This document shows positions 43,901 through 53,764 of a stretch of 64,000 nt of DNA, piece after piece. The DNA comes from Roseinatronobacter domitianus. GTDB taxonomy: Bacteria > Pseudomonadota > Alphaproteobacteria > Rhodobacterales > Rhodobacteraceae. Under the pieces are notes generated by a model, which had not been told where the DNA came from, made no database searches, and saw nothing but the letters and a program-made list of their open reading frames with translations. Within the stretch, counting starts at the first letter, position 1. Every line of letters starts with the position of its first letter. A program made the translations under genes and the position numbers. The stretch lies in assembly GCF_023336755.1 (NCBI RefSeq), contig NZ_JALZWP010000003.1:1-64000 (forward strand), given 5' to 3'.

Positions 43901-44399
43901 CGGCGGCCACCTTGACCGACAGCATCTTGTCGGGGCTTGCAGGCGGTTCACCACGCGTGATGGCATCGACATGTTCCATCCCCGATATCACGCGGCCATA
44001 GACCGTGTATTGGCGGTTCAGGAAGTGGTTATCGCCAAAATTGATGAAGAACTGGCTATTTGCGCTGTCTGGATTTTGCGACCGCGCCGCCCCCAGCGTT
44101 CCCCGGTCATGCGGCACGCCCGAGAATTCGGCCTTCAGGTTTGGCAAGTCCGACCCGCCGGTGCCGCAGCGGCCGGGGGTGTAGTTAACCTCGGTATTGC
44201 CGTTGGCCACGTCGCCGGTCTGCGCCATGAACCCGTCGATCACCCGGTGAAACACCACGTTGTCGTATTTGCCGGCACGGGCCAGTTCCTTCATGCGTGC
44301 GCAATGGCCAGGGGCCACATCGGGCAGCAATTCGATGATAACGGTGCCGTCCTTCAATTCCATCAGGATGGTGTTTTCGGGGTCTTTGATTTCGGCCAT
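43893..44399 (-). CDS. ppiB: Peptidyl-prolyl cis-trans isomerase, cytoplasmic cyclophilin
   Basis: The protein has 168 residues from ATG 44399, with AGGAGCG upstream. It has no signal. It contains VVFHRVIDGFMAQTGDVANG, HDRGTLGAARSQNPDSANSQFFINF and FLNRQYTVYGRV. The catalytic Arg (FHRV) and the Phe/Gln pocket are intact. The alphaproteobacterial insert NYTPGRCGTGGSDLPNLKAEF is present. A longer upstream reading starting near 44825 is antisense to pgk and rejected. Confidence 0.95.
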   Translation of the reverse strand: MAEIKDPENTILMELKDGTVIIELLPDVAPGHCARMKELARAGKYDNVVFHRVIDGFMAQTGDVANGNTEVNYTPGRCGTGGSDLPNLKAEFSGVPHDRGTLGAARSQNPDSANSQFFINFGDNHFLNRQYTVYGRVISGMEHVDAITRGEPPASPDKMLSVKVAADA

Positions 44400-44648
44400 C
44401 TGGGCGCTCCTGTTGCAGATATGGGGGCAACCTAATGCGCGAGAGCAGGCATGGAAAGCCCTGTTGCGACGCTCCGGCGTGGACGTGATGGTCAGAATGG
44501 CCGGGGTCTTTAGATTGCCCGGCTGGGCAATATACGGGGTCAGACCATGCGATCCGCCCACCTTCCACCCCCAATTCAACGGGCGTCTGGCATTGACCCG
44601 CCCCCTGCTTTCGCGCCACATAGGCCGAAAGGTTTGCCGGGGGTAAAG

Positions 44649-45839
44649 ATGGCTTTCAAAACGCTTGAAGACATAGATTTCGCTGGCCGCACGGCGCTTG
44701 TGCGCGTTGATATCAACGTGCCGATGGCCGATGGCCGCGTGACAGACGCAACACGGATCGAGCGTATTTTGCCCACGATCCGACACATCACGCAAGCGGG
44801 CGGCAAGGCGGTGCTTTTGGCGCATTTCGACCGGCCAAAGGGCCAGCGCGTGCCCGAAATGTCGCTGTCACTGGTTCGCCCGGCGCTGGAAGCGGCGTTG
44901 GGAAAACCCGTGGCCTTTGCCGAGGATTGCATAGGCATACCTGCCAAGAAAGCGGTCGCGGCCATGGAACCCGGCGATGTGCTGCTGCTGGAGAACACCC
45001 GCTTTCACGCGGGCGAGGAAAAGAACGACAAGATGCTGGCGGCCGGCATGGCGGCGCTGGGGGATGTCTTCGTAAATGACGCATTCTCGGCTGCGCATCG
45101 CGCGCATGCCTCTACCGCGGGGGTGGCGGAGTTGATGCTGAACTGCGCCGGTCGCCTGATGGAAGCCGAGTTGACAGCGCTGGAAAAAGCATTGGACAAG
45201 CCGGAACGCCCGGTGGCTGCGGTGGTTGGCGGGGCCAAGGTCTCGACCAAGCTGGACCTGCTGTCAAACCTGATTGGACGGGTGGACCACCTGATTATCG
45301 GCGGCGGCATGGCGAACACGTTTCTGGTGGCGCAAGATGTCGAGATCGGCAAATCGCTGGCAGAGCGCGATATGACCGACACCGCGCGCGACATTCTTGA
45401 CCGCGCCGCGGCGCAGGGATGCACAATCCATCTGCCCTGCGATATTGTCGTCGCGCGCGAATTCGCCGCCGGTGCCGCATACGAAACCGTGCCGATCAAT
45501 GAGTGCCCGGCCGACGCCATGATCCTGGATGCCGGGCCTGACACTGTCGCGGCGATTACCAAGCTTTTGGGCGACTGCCGGACCTTGGTCTGGAATGGAC
45601 CGCTGGGCGCATTCGAGATCGCGCCCTTCGACATGGCGACCAACGCCGCCGCCCGCGCTGCGGCAGAGCTTACCGAAGCCGGGCATCTTGTCTCGGTTGC
45701 GGGTGGTGGCGATACGGTCGCGGCCTTGAACAAAGCAGGTGTGGCAGACCGCTTCAGTTATGTTTCAACCGCCGGGGGCGCGTTCCTGGAATGGCTGGAA
45801 GGCAAGACCTTGCCCGGCGTCGCCGCCTTGGAGGACTGA
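44649..45839 (+). CDS. pgk: Phosphoglycerate kinase
   Basis: The protein has 396 residues from ATG 44649 ([25 protein letters not shown]). It has the PGK signature [10 protein letters not shown], the substrate segment HFDRPKGQR and nucleotide side [17 protein letters not shown] and [13 protein letters not shown]. It catalyses ATP formation from 1,3-bisphosphoglycerate. Length is normal. A 71-residue membrane protein follows three bases after the stop. Confidence 0.98.
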   Translation: MAFKTLEDIDFAGRTALVRVDINVPMADGRVTDATRIERILPTIRHITQAGGKAVLLAHFDRPKGQRVPEMSLSLVRPALEAALGKPVAFAEDCIGIPAKKAVAAMEPGDVLLLENTRFHAGEEKNDKMLAAGMAALGDVFVNDAFSAAHRAHASTAGVAELMLNCAGRLMEAELTALEKALDKPERPVAAVVGGAKVSTKLDLLSNLIGRVDHLIIGGGMANTFLVAQDVEIGKSLAERDMTDTARDILDRAAAQGCTIHLPCDIVVAREFAAGAAYETVPINECPADAMILDAGPDTVAAITKLLGDCRTLVWNGPLGAFEIAPFDMATNAAARAAAELTEAGHLVSVAGGGDTVAALNKAGVADRFSYVSTAGGAFLEWLEGKTLPGVAALED

Positions 45840-45842
45840 GCT

Positions 45843-46058
45843 ATGGACATGATCGTCTGGGCCGGCGCGGTCGTCTCGCTTGCCGGGGTTGCCGGGTTGG
45901 TTTGGTGCATTCTGTATGTTATCCGCCTGCGCCGCGCGACCCTTGACGAGGCTACGATGCGGGCGCGGATGCAAAAAGCCGTGCTGGTGAATTTTGCCGC
46001 GCTGGCCGTGTCGACCCTTGGGTTGATGATGGTGGTTGCGGGAATTTTCCTGTCCTGA
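45843..46058 (+). CDS. Small two-helix membrane protein
   Basis: A 71-residue protein with hydrophobic helices at about residues 5-26 and 48-68 and a charged loop RLRRATLDEATMRARMQKA between them. It starts three bases after the pgk stop, so it is probably translated from the pgk mRNA. No family is recognised; similar short proteins occur beside pgk in relatives. Confidence 0.6.
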   Translation: MDMIVWAGAVVSLAGVAGLVWCILYVIRLRRATLDEATMRARMQKAVLVNFAALAVSTLGLMMVVAGIFLS

Positions 46059-46147
46059 GGGATTCCCGCGCGCGGCGTCCTGTGGCATAATGGCGGAAAA
46101 GGGCCGGTTAAGAACCGGCGCAGTCTTACGGACGAGCAGGATAACAT

Positions 46148-46444
46148 ATGCGCAAACCACGCCCGGCCATCGGGGCGCTCTTCTTTTTCGGAACTGCGCT
46201 TGTTCTGGCGCTATATTTCACTTTTGCGGCGGTGCAAGGCAGCTTTGGGCTGTTCAATCGTGTTCAGGTGCAGGCGGAGAGTTCCGAATTGGTGCAACGT
46301 CGTGACAGGTTGCAGGTGGAGCTGTCGCAGCTTCAGAACAAGACCACGCGGCTGTCGGATGATTTTTTGGATCTGGACCTGCTTGACGAGCGCGCGCGCG
46401 ATGTTCTGGGGCTGGGGCGCCCGGATGATGTGATCATCCGTTGA
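46148..46444 (+). CDS. ftsB: FtsB/DivIC-type septum formation initiator
   Basis: The 98-residue protein has a short cytoplasmic tail, one membrane helix (about 9-27) and a periplasmic coiled coil (SSELVQRRDRLQVELSQLQNKTTRL) ending in LDLLDERARDVLGLGRPDDVII, the conserved motif of the FtsB/DivIC family. It works in the FtsQBL divisome subcomplex. AGCAGGATAAC precedes the ATG. Size is normal. Confidence 0.88.
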   Translation: MRKPRPAIGALFFFGTALVLALYFTFAAVQGSFGLFNRVQVQAESSELVQRRDRLQVELSQLQNKTTRLSDDFLDLDLLDERARDVLGLGRPDDVIIR

Positions 46445-46493
46445 GGCTTTGGCCTGTCCCGGCTTGGGCCGTTCTTATCGGGGGAAGCTTGAG

Positions 46494-47930
46494 TCAATAC
46501 GCGTTCTCACCGCCCAGAACTGCGGGCAACGTCAGAACAAGGATGCGTATGTCAAGCCAAGGCGACCAATCGTCAATATAATCCAGATCGCAGGCAAGGC
46601 GGCGGCGGATATCTTCGGGCCGAAGAACCGCACCCCGGAAACCCCGGATCTGTGCAAGGCCGGTCAGGCCCGGCTTCACCTTGTGACGGGCGGCATAGCC
46701 TGCGGCCACAGCGGCGAATTCCAGATCGTGGCTGCGCGCGCCGACAGCGTGTGGGCGTGGCCCGACAAGCGACATATCACCAATCAATACATTGAAAAGT
46801 TGCGGCAATTCGTCCAATGAACTGCGGCGTAGGAACCGACCGACACGGGTGATGCGGGCATCTGCACGGGCCACGGGGACGAGCGCGCGGTCATCACGCT
46901 GGGCATGGTGCAGGCTACGGAATTTGAGCGCTGTAAAGGGTGCGCCGACATAGCCTTCGCGGCGCTGGCGAAACAGGACCGGGCCGGGGCTGTCCAGCCG
47001 GATGGCCAGCGCAAGCAGCGCCATCAGCGGAAGCGCCAGCAAGGTCAGAAGCACGCCGAGCACAAGGTCGAAGGCGCGTTTGAAGACCGCGTCACGCCCC
47101 CGCAGCGGGCGGTCGAACAGGTCCAGCAGCGCCAATTCACCCAGCCAGCGATACGAGCGCGGGCGCAGCCCCAGCTTGCTGTCATGTGGGGCCAGCCGGA
47201 TATCTACCGGCAGCACCCAAAGCGGGGCAAGGATTTGCATAATGCGGTCTTCGGCGCGGGGCGGCATGGTGACAATGACGATATCGACGGCCTGCCGCGC
47301 GATAAAATCCGGAAGGTCGGCCATGGTGCCCAGCCGCGGCACGCCAAGTTGCAAGGGCGGTGAGCGCGCGCCATCGCGGTCATCGAACAGCCCCAGCACC
47401 CGAACGCCCTGCCGGCGTAATCGGGCCAGATGTTCGAGTGTCGGTTGCGCTTCGGCACCGCCCCCCGCGATCACCACGCGCAACCCGATCCGCCCCCGCA
47501 GCACGCCGCCCCGTGACAACGGCAAAAGCCCGAGTCGCCAGACTGCCGCCATGCTTGCCCCAGCGGCGCAGATGGCAAACCCCGGCACATGCAGGGTCAT
47601 CCACCCGCCCGCCGCAAACGCCGCCAGCATGGCCCAGAGCCGGGCACCCTTCTGGGTGTCATAGCCACCCAACGGCGCTGCCGGGTCGGGGCGTGCGGAC
47701 ATAAAGCCCAACGACAGGCCCGATACCCCAAGCGCCAGAGCCGGACCGGCCTTTGCGAGCGCCATATCAGCAAGACCGAACGCGAAGGCCGCAACGACCA
47801 TAGCTGCAAGCGCCAAAGCCCATTCAAGCGACCAAGCGAGTGCCACAAAACGAGCAGGCGTGATGCGCCAGCACGCTATACCAAGTGGCTTTGCACCCAA
47901 ACCCAGTGAACCAGACGGTAATTCTTGCAT
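46494..47930 (-). CDS. Exopolysaccharide polyprenyl-phosphate sugar transferase
   Basis: A 478-residue protein with four N-terminal membrane helices (about 28-130), a central Rossmann-like CoA-binding segment (LRVVIAGGGAEAQPTLEHL) and a C-terminal bacterial sugar transferase domain: KRAFDLVLGVLLTLLALP, GPVLFRQRREGYVG, FRSLHHA, SSLDELPQLFNVLIGDMSLVGPRP. It adds the first sugar phosphate to undecaprenyl phosphate in capsule or exopolysaccharide assembly. No other polysaccharide genes are in the window. Confidence 0.92.
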   Translation of the reverse strand: MQELPSGSLGLGAKPLGIACWRITPARFVALAWSLEWALALAAMVVAAFAFGLADMALAKAGPALALGVSGLSLGFMSARPDPAAPLGGYDTQKGARLWAMLAAFAAGGWMTLHVPGFAICAAGASMAAVWRLGLLPLSRGGVLRGRIGLRVVIAGGGAEAQPTLEHLARLRRQGVRVLGLFDDRDGARSPPLQLGVPRLGTMADLPDFIARQAVDIVIVTMPPRAEDRIMQILAPLWVLPVDIRLAPHDSKLGLRPRSYRWLGELALLDLFDRPLRGRDAVFKRAFDLVLGVLLTLLALPLMALLALAIRLDSPGPVLFRQRREGYVGAPFTALKFRSLHHAQRDDRALVPVARADARITRVGRFLRRSSLDELPQLFNVLIGDMSLVGPRPHAVGARSHDLEFAAVAAGYAARHKVKPGLTGLAQIRGFRGAVLRPEDIRRRLACDLDYIDDWSPWLDIRILVLTLPAVLGGENAY

Positions 47931-47989
47931 GAGTGCCCGAACGTAATGTTTCGGACCATCCTAAAGCTATCAAGTTTAGAACGCGTAAA

Positions 47990-48381
47990 GATGCGGATGG
48001 CCTGTAAGCCGGGTTCTGTCCGGGGGCCAAGGCCCCCTGGATGACCATTCATCTGCCCCCGTGCTTGCGCACGAGGGTCAAGCTGCCAACCCGGACCTCG
48101 GGCTGAAGCGGCCCTGCGGCGGTATCCCAAAGGGACCGGACCCGCGTGAAGTCCCTATTCGGCATTGCTCCCGGTGGGGCTTGCCGTGCCGGTCCGGTTG
48201 CCCGTCCCGCGGTGGGCTCTTACCCCACCGTTTCACCCTTACCATGCATGCATGGCGGTTTGTTCTCTGTGGCGCTATCCCTCGGGTTGCCCCGGCCGGG
48301 CGTTACCCGGCACCGTCGCTTCATGGAGCCCGGACTTTCCTCGAAGGCTTGCACCTCCGCGGTCATCCAGCCATCCGCATC
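47990..48381 (-). ncRNA. rnpB: RNase P RNA (type A)
   Basis: The minus-strand transcript begins GATGCGGATGGCTGG and ends CCATCCGCATC, which pair as helix P1 and set both ends. Between them are the universal CR motifs GAGGAAAGTCCGGGCTCC near the 5' end and GGACAGAACCCGGCTTACA near the 3' end, and AGGGTGAAACGGTGGGGTAAGAG-type sequence in the middle (written on the minus strand). Length is about 392 bases, as for alphaproteobacterial RNase P. It lies between the sugar transferase and surE. Confidence 0.95.
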
Positions 48382-48486
48382 GGGGTTGCGCATATGCCGC
48401 GCGCGCGGCTTGGTCAATGGCCTACACCCCTTGTCGCCCCGCCCGGCCTGCACTAAGCAAGAAACAGGCGCAAAGACGGGGCGAAG

Positions 48487-49272
48487 ATGCGAATTCTGGT
48501 GACGAATGACGATGGGATCAATGCACCCGGCCTGAAGGTTCTGGAAGATATCGCGGGACGCATCGCCGGGCCAGAGGGAGAGGTCTGGGTCGTCGCCCCT
48601 GCTTTCGAGCAATCGGGCGTGGGCCATTGCATCAGCTATACGCACCCGATGTTGCTGAGCAAGCTGGAGCATCGCCGCTATGCTGCCGAAGGTAGCCCCG
48701 CCGATTGTGTGCTGGCCGGATTTTACGACGTGTTGCAAGGCGCGCGCCCCGATCTGGTGCTGTCGGGCGTGAACCGGGGCAATAACGCAGCTGAAAACGT
48801 GCTGTATTCCGGCACGGTCGGCGGCGCTATGGAGGCCGCGTTACAGGGCCTCCCCGCGATTGCCTTGTCGCAATTCATGGGGCCAGAGACGGAAAACCTG
48901 CCAACGCCCTTCGACGCCGCGATCGGCCATGGCGAGGCCGTGGTGCGCGCACTTTTGGACAAAGCACCGTGGGACGAGCAGGATTATCGCCTGTTCTACA
49001 ACGTGAATTTCCCGCCTATCGGGCGCGATGCGGTCAAAGGCACCAAGGTGGTTCGCCAAGGCTACCGCAAGGACACGTTTTTCGGGGTGGAACCGCAGAT
49101 GTCGCCCTCTGGCCGCCGGTTTTTGTGGATCAAGGGCGGCCCGCAGCACATGCCCACGGCGCCGGAAACCGATGCGGCGGCCAATCTGGACGGGTATATC
49201 TCTGTCACACCCATGCGCGCCGACCTGACCGCGGAAGATGCGCTGGACGATGTCCGAAAGGCGCTTGAATGA
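48487..49272 (+). CDS. surE: 5'/3'-nucleotidase SurE
   Basis: The 261-residue protein starts [16 protein letters not shown], with the metal-binding Asp pair, and has [35 protein letters not shown] and a conserved NVNFPP segment. It dephosphorylates nucleoside monophosphates. It overlaps pcm by four bases, the conserved surE-pcm-nlpD order. Confidence 0.97.
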   Translation: MRILVTNDDGINAPGLKVLEDIAGRIAGPEGEVWVVAPAFEQSGVGHCISYTHPMLLSKLEHRRYAAEGSPADCVLAGFYDVLQGARPDLVLSGVNRGNNAAENVLYSGTVGGAMEAALQGLPAIALSQFMGPETENLPTPFDAAIGHGEAVVRALLDKAPWDEQDYRLFYNVNFPPIGRDAVKGTKVVRQGYRKDTFFGVEPQMSPSGRRFLWIKGGPQHMPTAPETDAAANLDGYISVTPMRADLTAEDALDDVRKALE

Positions 49273-49913
49273 ATGACGCGCCCGACCAGATGGAAGCGCG
49301 GATGCGTTTCATCTACACCCTGCGTTCTCGCGGTGTGACCGATGCGCGTATTTTGACCGCGATGGAAAAGATCGACCGCTCGGCGTTTTTGACCGGCCTG
49401 TTCCGCGAGCGGGCCTATGAAGACACGCCCCTGCCAATTGCCTGTGGGCAAACCATAAGCCAGCCCTCTGTGGTGGCGCTGATGACAGAGGCGCTGGACC
49501 TCGGACCGCGCGACAAGGTGTTGGAAGTAGGCACCGGGTCGGGCTACCAAGCCGCGATCCTCAGTCAATTGGCACGGCGCGTCTACACGGTCGAGCGGCA
49601 TCGGGCCTTGGCCCGGCAGGCGCAAGGCGTGTTCGATGCGCTTGGGTTGGTGAATATCACCTGCATCGTGGGCGACGGGTCGCACGGATTGCCCGACCAG
49701 GCGCCATTTGATCGCATCATCGTGACCGCGGCGGCAGAGGACCCTCCCGGCCCTCTCTTGGCGCAACTTAAAATTGGCGGTATCATGGTCGTCCCGGTTG
49801 GTCAGTCGGACACAGTTCAGAACTTGATCCGTGTGCATAGACAAGACACTGGATTCGAGTATGAGGAATTGCGCGCCGTGCGATTTGTCCCTCTTGTCGA
49901 GGGGCTGGGTTGA
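49269..49913 (+). CDS. pcm: Protein-L-isoaspartate O-methyltransferase
   Basis: The 214-residue protein has the PCMT motifs [19 protein letters not shown] and SAM-binding [19 protein letters not shown] (about residues 79-97), then [23 protein letters not shown] and GGIMVVPVG. It methylates isoaspartyl residues in damaged proteins. It overlaps surE by four bases and is followed by nlpD. Confidence 0.97.
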   Translation: MNDAPDQMEARMRFIYTLRSRGVTDARILTAMEKIDRSAFLTGLFRERAYEDTPLPIACGQTISQPSVVALMTEALDLGPRDKVLEVGTGSGYQAAILSQLARRVYTVERHRALARQAQGVFDALGLVNITCIVGDGSHGLPDQAPFDRIIVTAAAEDPPGPLLAQLKIGGIMVVPVGQSDTVQNLIRVHRQDTGFEYEELRAVRFVPLVEGLG

Positions 49914-49969
49914 CCCCGCCACGATCAGAGCCGGAACGGCCATCGCGTCAGAGCAGAAGGTTTTGGGAC

Positions 49970-51100
49970 ATGCAACAGACACGCCCGGTCTTGATACTGA
50001 CCGCAACCGCCATTTTGGGACTGACCGCATGTTCCGATTTCGACATGGACATGCGCAGCGCCGCCAACGGGTTTTCGACCGCCGATGCCGCGCGGCAGAT
50101 AAGTGCTGACCGTCCACGGGCCGACGCGCGCGGAATTATCACTTATCCCGATTATCAAGTCGTGGTTGCACGCGGCGGCGACACGGTGCAGACCGTGGCG
50201 CAGCGCTTGGGCGAAAACCCGGTGGATCTGGCGCGTTACAACGCGCTGACCCCAGACACCAAACTGCGCCCGGGTGAGATCCTTGCCCTGCCTCGTAAAC
50301 TTGAGACGAACAGTGGGATTGCTGTAACCACGCTTGCCGAAACAGCGATCAACCGCGCAGAAGGCGGCGCCGAGTCTCCCGCTCCGGCCGCCCGAACAGA
50401 CGGCCCACAGCCGACACGCCACCGGGTCGAACGCGGCGAAACGGCGTTCCAAATCGCCCGACTGTATAACGTAAGCCCGCGCGCGCTGGCTGACTGGAAC
50501 GGGCTTAGCCCCGAAATGGAGGTGCGCGAGGGGCAGGTTCTGATGATCCCGGTCGCGGCGCAACTGGATCGCGCGCCGGCTGTCGCGCCGGTGACGCAGC
50601 CGGGCAGCGGTAGTCCAACACCGCCGCCACCCTCGGCCTCTACCCCAATGCCGGAACCAGCGCCACCGGCCCAAGTCGCGGCGCAAGAGGCCGAAGACGC
50701 GCGCCCGCCTTCGCCGCAATTGGCGCAGGAACGCACCGAACCTGCGGCGGCCACCAGTTTTGCCATGCCGGTAGATGGGCGCATCATCCGGGCTTATGCG
50801 CCGGGGCGCAACGACGGGATCGGGATTGCGGCCAGCGCAGGCACCAATGTGCGCGCCGCGCAGTCGGGCACCGTCGCCGCCATCACCAAGACCACGACCG
50901 GGGTGAATATCCTTGTGCTAAGTCATGCCAACAACGTGCTGACAGTCTACGCCAACATCGACACGCTGGCCGTTGAGAGGGGCGCGCGCGTGTCACGCGG
51001 ACAGACGATTGCAAAGGTTGCTGCGGGCGATCCCAGCTTTCTGCATTTCGAAGTGCGCAATGGGCAGGACAGCGTCGATCCGATGCAATATCTGCAATAG
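49970..51100 (+). CDS. nlpD: NlpD-like LysM/M23 peptidase-domain lipoprotein
   Basis: The protein has 376 residues from ATG 49970 (AGAAGG upstream), with lipobox LGLTAC (Cys about 18). Two LysM repeats (about 68-112 and 150-195; YQVVVARGGDTVQTVAQRLG and HRVERGETAFQIARLYN) precede a Pro/Ala/Glu-rich linker and a C-terminal M23 domain with VDGRIIRAYAPGRNDGIGIAA. The zinc HxGxD site reads NDGIGIAAS and lacks the metal histidine, so it is likely a catalytically inactive amidase activator as in E. coli NlpD. Confidence 0.92.
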   Translation: MQQTRPVLILTATAILGLTACSDFDMDMRSAANGFSTADAARQISADRPRADARGIITYPDYQVVVARGGDTVQTVAQRLGENPVDLARYNALTPDTKLRPGEILALPRKLETNSGIAVTTLAETAINRAEGGAESPAPAARTDGPQPTRHRVERGETAFQIARLYNVSPRALADWNGLSPEMEVREGQVLMIPVAAQLDRAPAVAPVTQPGSGSPTPPPPSASTPMPEPAPPAQVAAQEAEDARPPSPQLAQERTEPAAATSFAMPVDGRIIRAYAPGRNDGIGIAASAGTNVRAAQSGTVAAITKTTTGVNILVLSHANNVLTVYANIDTLAVERGARVSRGQTIAKVAAGDPSFLHFEVRNGQDSVDPMQYLQ

Positions 51101-51127
51101 CAAATCTGTAAGGCAGGTTTTGCCGCG

Positions 51128-51613
51128 TCAGGAGGCGCGCGCAGTTCCATCTGCGGCCGCTTCCGCCGCGGGAAGTGGCACTGTGTTTTCCGCATCGAAC
51201 AACATCGAGAGCCGCTCCGTTGCCGCAAGCAGCATTGCTTGTTCCCACGGGGCCAGTTGTTCGAAGCGTTTGGTGAAACGGTCATGCAACGGATCTGGCG
51301 TCTGCTCCAGCAAGCTGCGCCCGGCATCGGTCAGGATAGCCCAGACCGCCCGACGATCGGCCTGACGCCGCTCGCGCCGGACCAATCCGCGTGCTTCCAG
51401 CCGGTCAATCTGAACCGATATCGTCGCCTGCCCCACGCCCAGCGCGCGTGCAATGTCGCGCGGCATTTCCTGTCCCTTACGGCGTAGCGTGTGCAACACC
51501 AGAAGTTGCGCTTGCGTCAAACCCGACGCCCGCGCCATGGCACGCTCATTGCCTTCCAACGTGTGCAAGATGCGCCGCAACGCGATCAAGGTATCGGATG
51601 AGCGTTCAATCAC
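51128..51613 (-). CDS. ectR: MarR-family regulator of ectoine genes (EctR-like)
   Basis: The protein has 161 residues from GTG 51613, preceded by TGGAGG. The winged-helix MarR domain reads ASGLTQAQLLVLHTLRRKGQEMPRDIARALGVGQATISVQIDRLEARGLVRRERRQADRRAVWAILT, with the usual Asp-Arg wing (QADRRAVW). It is divergent from ectA, the standard EctR position in halophilic proteobacteria, where it represses the ectoine operon at low salt. The intergenic inverted repeat at 51730-51745 is the likely site. Confidence 0.88.
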   Translation of the reverse strand: MIERSSDTLIALRRILHTLEGNERAMARASGLTQAQLLVLHTLRRKGQEMPRDIARALGVGQATISVQIDRLEARGLVRRERRQADRRAVWAILTDAGRSLLEQTPDPLHDRFTKRFEQLAPWEQAMLLAATERLSMLFDAENTVPLPAAEAAADGTARAS

Positions 51614-51729
51614 CACAGCCTCCAGAAAAACACTTGTTGATAATGCCCTTAGCCGGCGCGAATGACAAGTCACCACCTAAAATTTAGTTTTCTTAACAAT
51701 TTTTCACTGCTGAGAAAAAACTTTGCTTT

Positions 51730-51745
51730 GCGAACTCTAGTTCGC
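51730..51745. promoter_or_regulatory. Candidate EctR operator
   Basis: GCGAACT and AGTTCGC form a perfect inverted repeat with a two-base centre in the AT-rich ectR-ectA gap (51614-51875). Size and symmetry suit a MarR dimer. No equally convincing -35/-10 pair was found around it, so the promoter position is open. Confidence 0.55.
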
Positions 51746-51875
51746 GCCATTCTCTTAAATTATGATTTTATTTCAATATTTTAAGTTTCGAAAAGCACCC
51801 CACATACTTCGGGTTGATAAATTAAATTCAATACCATATGTTATGCAGAACGAAATAACAGGGGTCAGCATTTCC

Positions 51876-52418
51876 ATGGCGAAAGACGTGACATTCGATC
51901 AAGCCGACACGCAGGATCTTCTGCATCTGCGCAAGCCGACCAAAGCTGACGGTGCATCCGTCTGGCAGTTGGTGGCGGAATGTGCGCCGCTGGATCAGAA
52001 TTCAATGTATATGAACCTGGTTCAGTGTGACCACTTTGCAGAAACCTGCATCCTGGCCGAACGCGGTGGCGAGGTGCTGGGCTGGATTTCCGGCCATATA
52101 CCCCCTGAAACACCTGACACGATCTTTGTGTGGCAAGTTGCCGTCCATGCCGATGCGCGGGGCCTTGGCCTTGGCAAGCGGATGCTGCGCGCGCTGTTGC
52201 AGCGCCCTGCCTGTGCGAATGTGACCAAGCTGGAAACCACGATCACCCGCAGCAATGACGCAAGCTGGGGTTTGTTCCGCAGCTTTGCTCGCGACAGGGG
52301 TGCCTCGCTGTCGGACGCACCTCATTACGAGCGCGACGCGCATCTGAATGGTGAACACGCGACCGAACATCTGGTCTCTATTGACCTGCCGCGCAAGCGG
52401 CTGCGGCTAGTCGCCTGA
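51876..52418 (+). CDS. ectA: L-2,4-diaminobutyrate acetyltransferase
   Basis: From ATG 51876 (AGGGG upstream) the protein has 180 residues; ATG 51843 is an alternative without a ribosome site. It is GNAT fold, with LRKPTKADGASVWQLVAECAPLDQNSMYMNLVQCDHF, WISGHIPPETPDTIFVWQVAV and acetyl-CoA loop ARGLGLGKRML, the specific EctA pattern. It acetylates diaminobutyrate in the second step of ectoine synthesis. A GC-rich hairpin separates it from ectB. Confidence 0.95.
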   Translation: MAKDVTFDQADTQDLLHLRKPTKADGASVWQLVAECAPLDQNSMYMNLVQCDHFAETCILAERGGEVLGWISGHIPPETPDTIFVWQVAVHADARGLGLGKRMLRALLQRPACANVTKLETTITRSNDASWGLFRSFARDRGASLSDAPHYERDAHLNGEHATEHLVSIDLPRKRLRLVA

Positions 52419-52437
52419 GGGGCGCGCATTGCGCCCC
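52419..52437 (+). other. Intercistronic hairpin between ectA and ectB
   Basis: GGGGCGC and GCGCCCC pair around GCATT immediately after the ectA stop. No T-run follows, so it is more likely an mRNA-stabilising or partial attenuating structure than a terminator. Confidence 0.5.
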
Positions 52438-52478
52438 CGCCCCTAGCCTCTGAACCAACATTTCTGAAAGGACACAGC

Positions 52479-53759
52479 ATGACTGATGCAGCCATGACCG
52501 ATATCTACACCCGCCGCGAATCTGAAGCGCGCAGCTATTGCCGCTCGTTTCCGGTCAGCTTTACCAAGGCGCAAAACGCCACCCTGACCGATGCTGATGG
52601 CCGCGAGTATACCGACTTTCTGGCCGGATGTTCGTCGCTGAACTATGGCCATAACGACACCGACATGAAAGCCGCTCTGCTGGAGCATATCATGGCCGAT
52701 GGCGTGGCGCATGGGCTGGACATGCACACCACGGCGAAGGCAGATTTCCTGAACGCGTTCGAGCGGATTGTGTTGGAACCGCGCGGCATGGATTACAAAT
52801 TCATGTTCACCGGCCCGACTGGCACCAACGCGGTCGAAGCTGCGATGAAGTTGGCGCGCAAAACCACCGGGCGCGAAACCATCGTCGCCTTTACCAACGG
52901 GTTCCATGGCATGACCATGGGCGCACTTGCCGCGACCGGCAATGCCGGCAAGCGTGGCGGCGCTGGCATGGCACTGTCGGGTGTGGTGCGTATGCCTTAT
53001 GAAGGCGCGATGGAAGGTGTCGACAGTCTTGCGCTTATCCGGGAAATGCTGGCCAATCCGTCCAGCGGCATCGACGCGCCTGCGGCTTTTCTGATCGAAC
53101 CTGTGCAGGGCGAAGGCGGCCTGAACGCGGCCTCTGCCGAGTTTCTGAAAGGCCTGCAAGAGCTTGCCCGCGAACATGGTGCGCTCATCATCATGGACGA
53201 CATCCAGGCAGGCATTGGCCGCACCGGTCCGTTCTTCAGCTTTGAAGGCATGGGCATCCAGCCAGACCTTATCCCGCTGGCGAAATCGCTGTCGGGCATG
53301 GGCCTGCCCTTCGCGGCGCTGCTGATCCGCCCTGATCTGGACGTGTGGAAACCGGCAGAGCATAACGGCACCTTCCGTGGCAACAACCATGCCTTTGTCA
53401 CCGCCCGTGTGGCACTGGAAAAGTTCTGGAGCGATGATGCGTTCCAGAAGCAAACGGAGGCCAAGGCCGCTTTCCTGACCGAGCGCCTGCGCAGGATAGC
53501 CAATGTTATCCCCGGTGCCAGCTTGAAGGGGCGCGGCATGATGCAAGGTATAGATGTTGGCTGCGGCGAGATGGCGGCGGCAATCTGCGCCACCTGTTTC
53601 CAGCACGGTCTAATTATCGAGACCTCTGGCGCGCATGATGAGGTGGTCAAGGTGCTTGCGCCGCTGACCATCCCACAAGACCAGTTCGCCAAAGGTCTGG
53701 ACGTGCTGGAAGCCGCAGTGCAGGTTCATCGTCCGGCAACAAAAATTGCAGCGGAGTAA
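52479..53759 (+). CDS. ectB: Diaminobutyrate-2-oxoglutarate transaminase
   Basis: The 426-residue class III aminotransferase has the substrate/PLP segments [20 protein letters not shown] and [12 protein letters not shown] and the PLP lysine Lys269 ([12 protein letters not shown]). GAAAGGAC precedes the ATG. It makes 2,4-diaminobutyrate from aspartate semialdehyde and glutamate, the first ectoine-specific step. It lies 60 bases after ectA. Confidence 0.97.
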   Translation: MTDAAMTDIYTRRESEARSYCRSFPVSFTKAQNATLTDADGREYTDFLAGCSSLNYGHNDTDMKAALLEHIMADGVAHGLDMHTTAKADFLNAFERIVLEPRGMDYKFMFTGPTGTNAVEAAMKLARKTTGRETIVAFTNGFHGMTMGALAATGNAGKRGGAGMALSGVVRMPYEGAMEGVDSLALIREMLANPSSGIDAPAAFLIEPVQGEGGLNAASAEFLKGLQELAREHGALIIMDDIQAGIGRTGPFFSFEGMGIQPDLIPLAKSLSGMGLPFAALLIRPDLDVWKPAEHNGTFRGNNHAFVTARVALEKFWSDDAFQKQTEAKAAFLTERLRRIANVIPGASLKGRGMMQGIDVGCGEMAAAICATCFQHGLIIETSGAHDEVVKVLAPLTIPQDQFAKGLDVLEAAVQVHRPATKIAAE

Positions 53760-53764
53760 CGCGC

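Noticed and set aside
48220-48738. 172-residue minus-strand reading frame across rnpB and surE
   Set aside because: It runs through the RNase P RNA and is antisense to surE.
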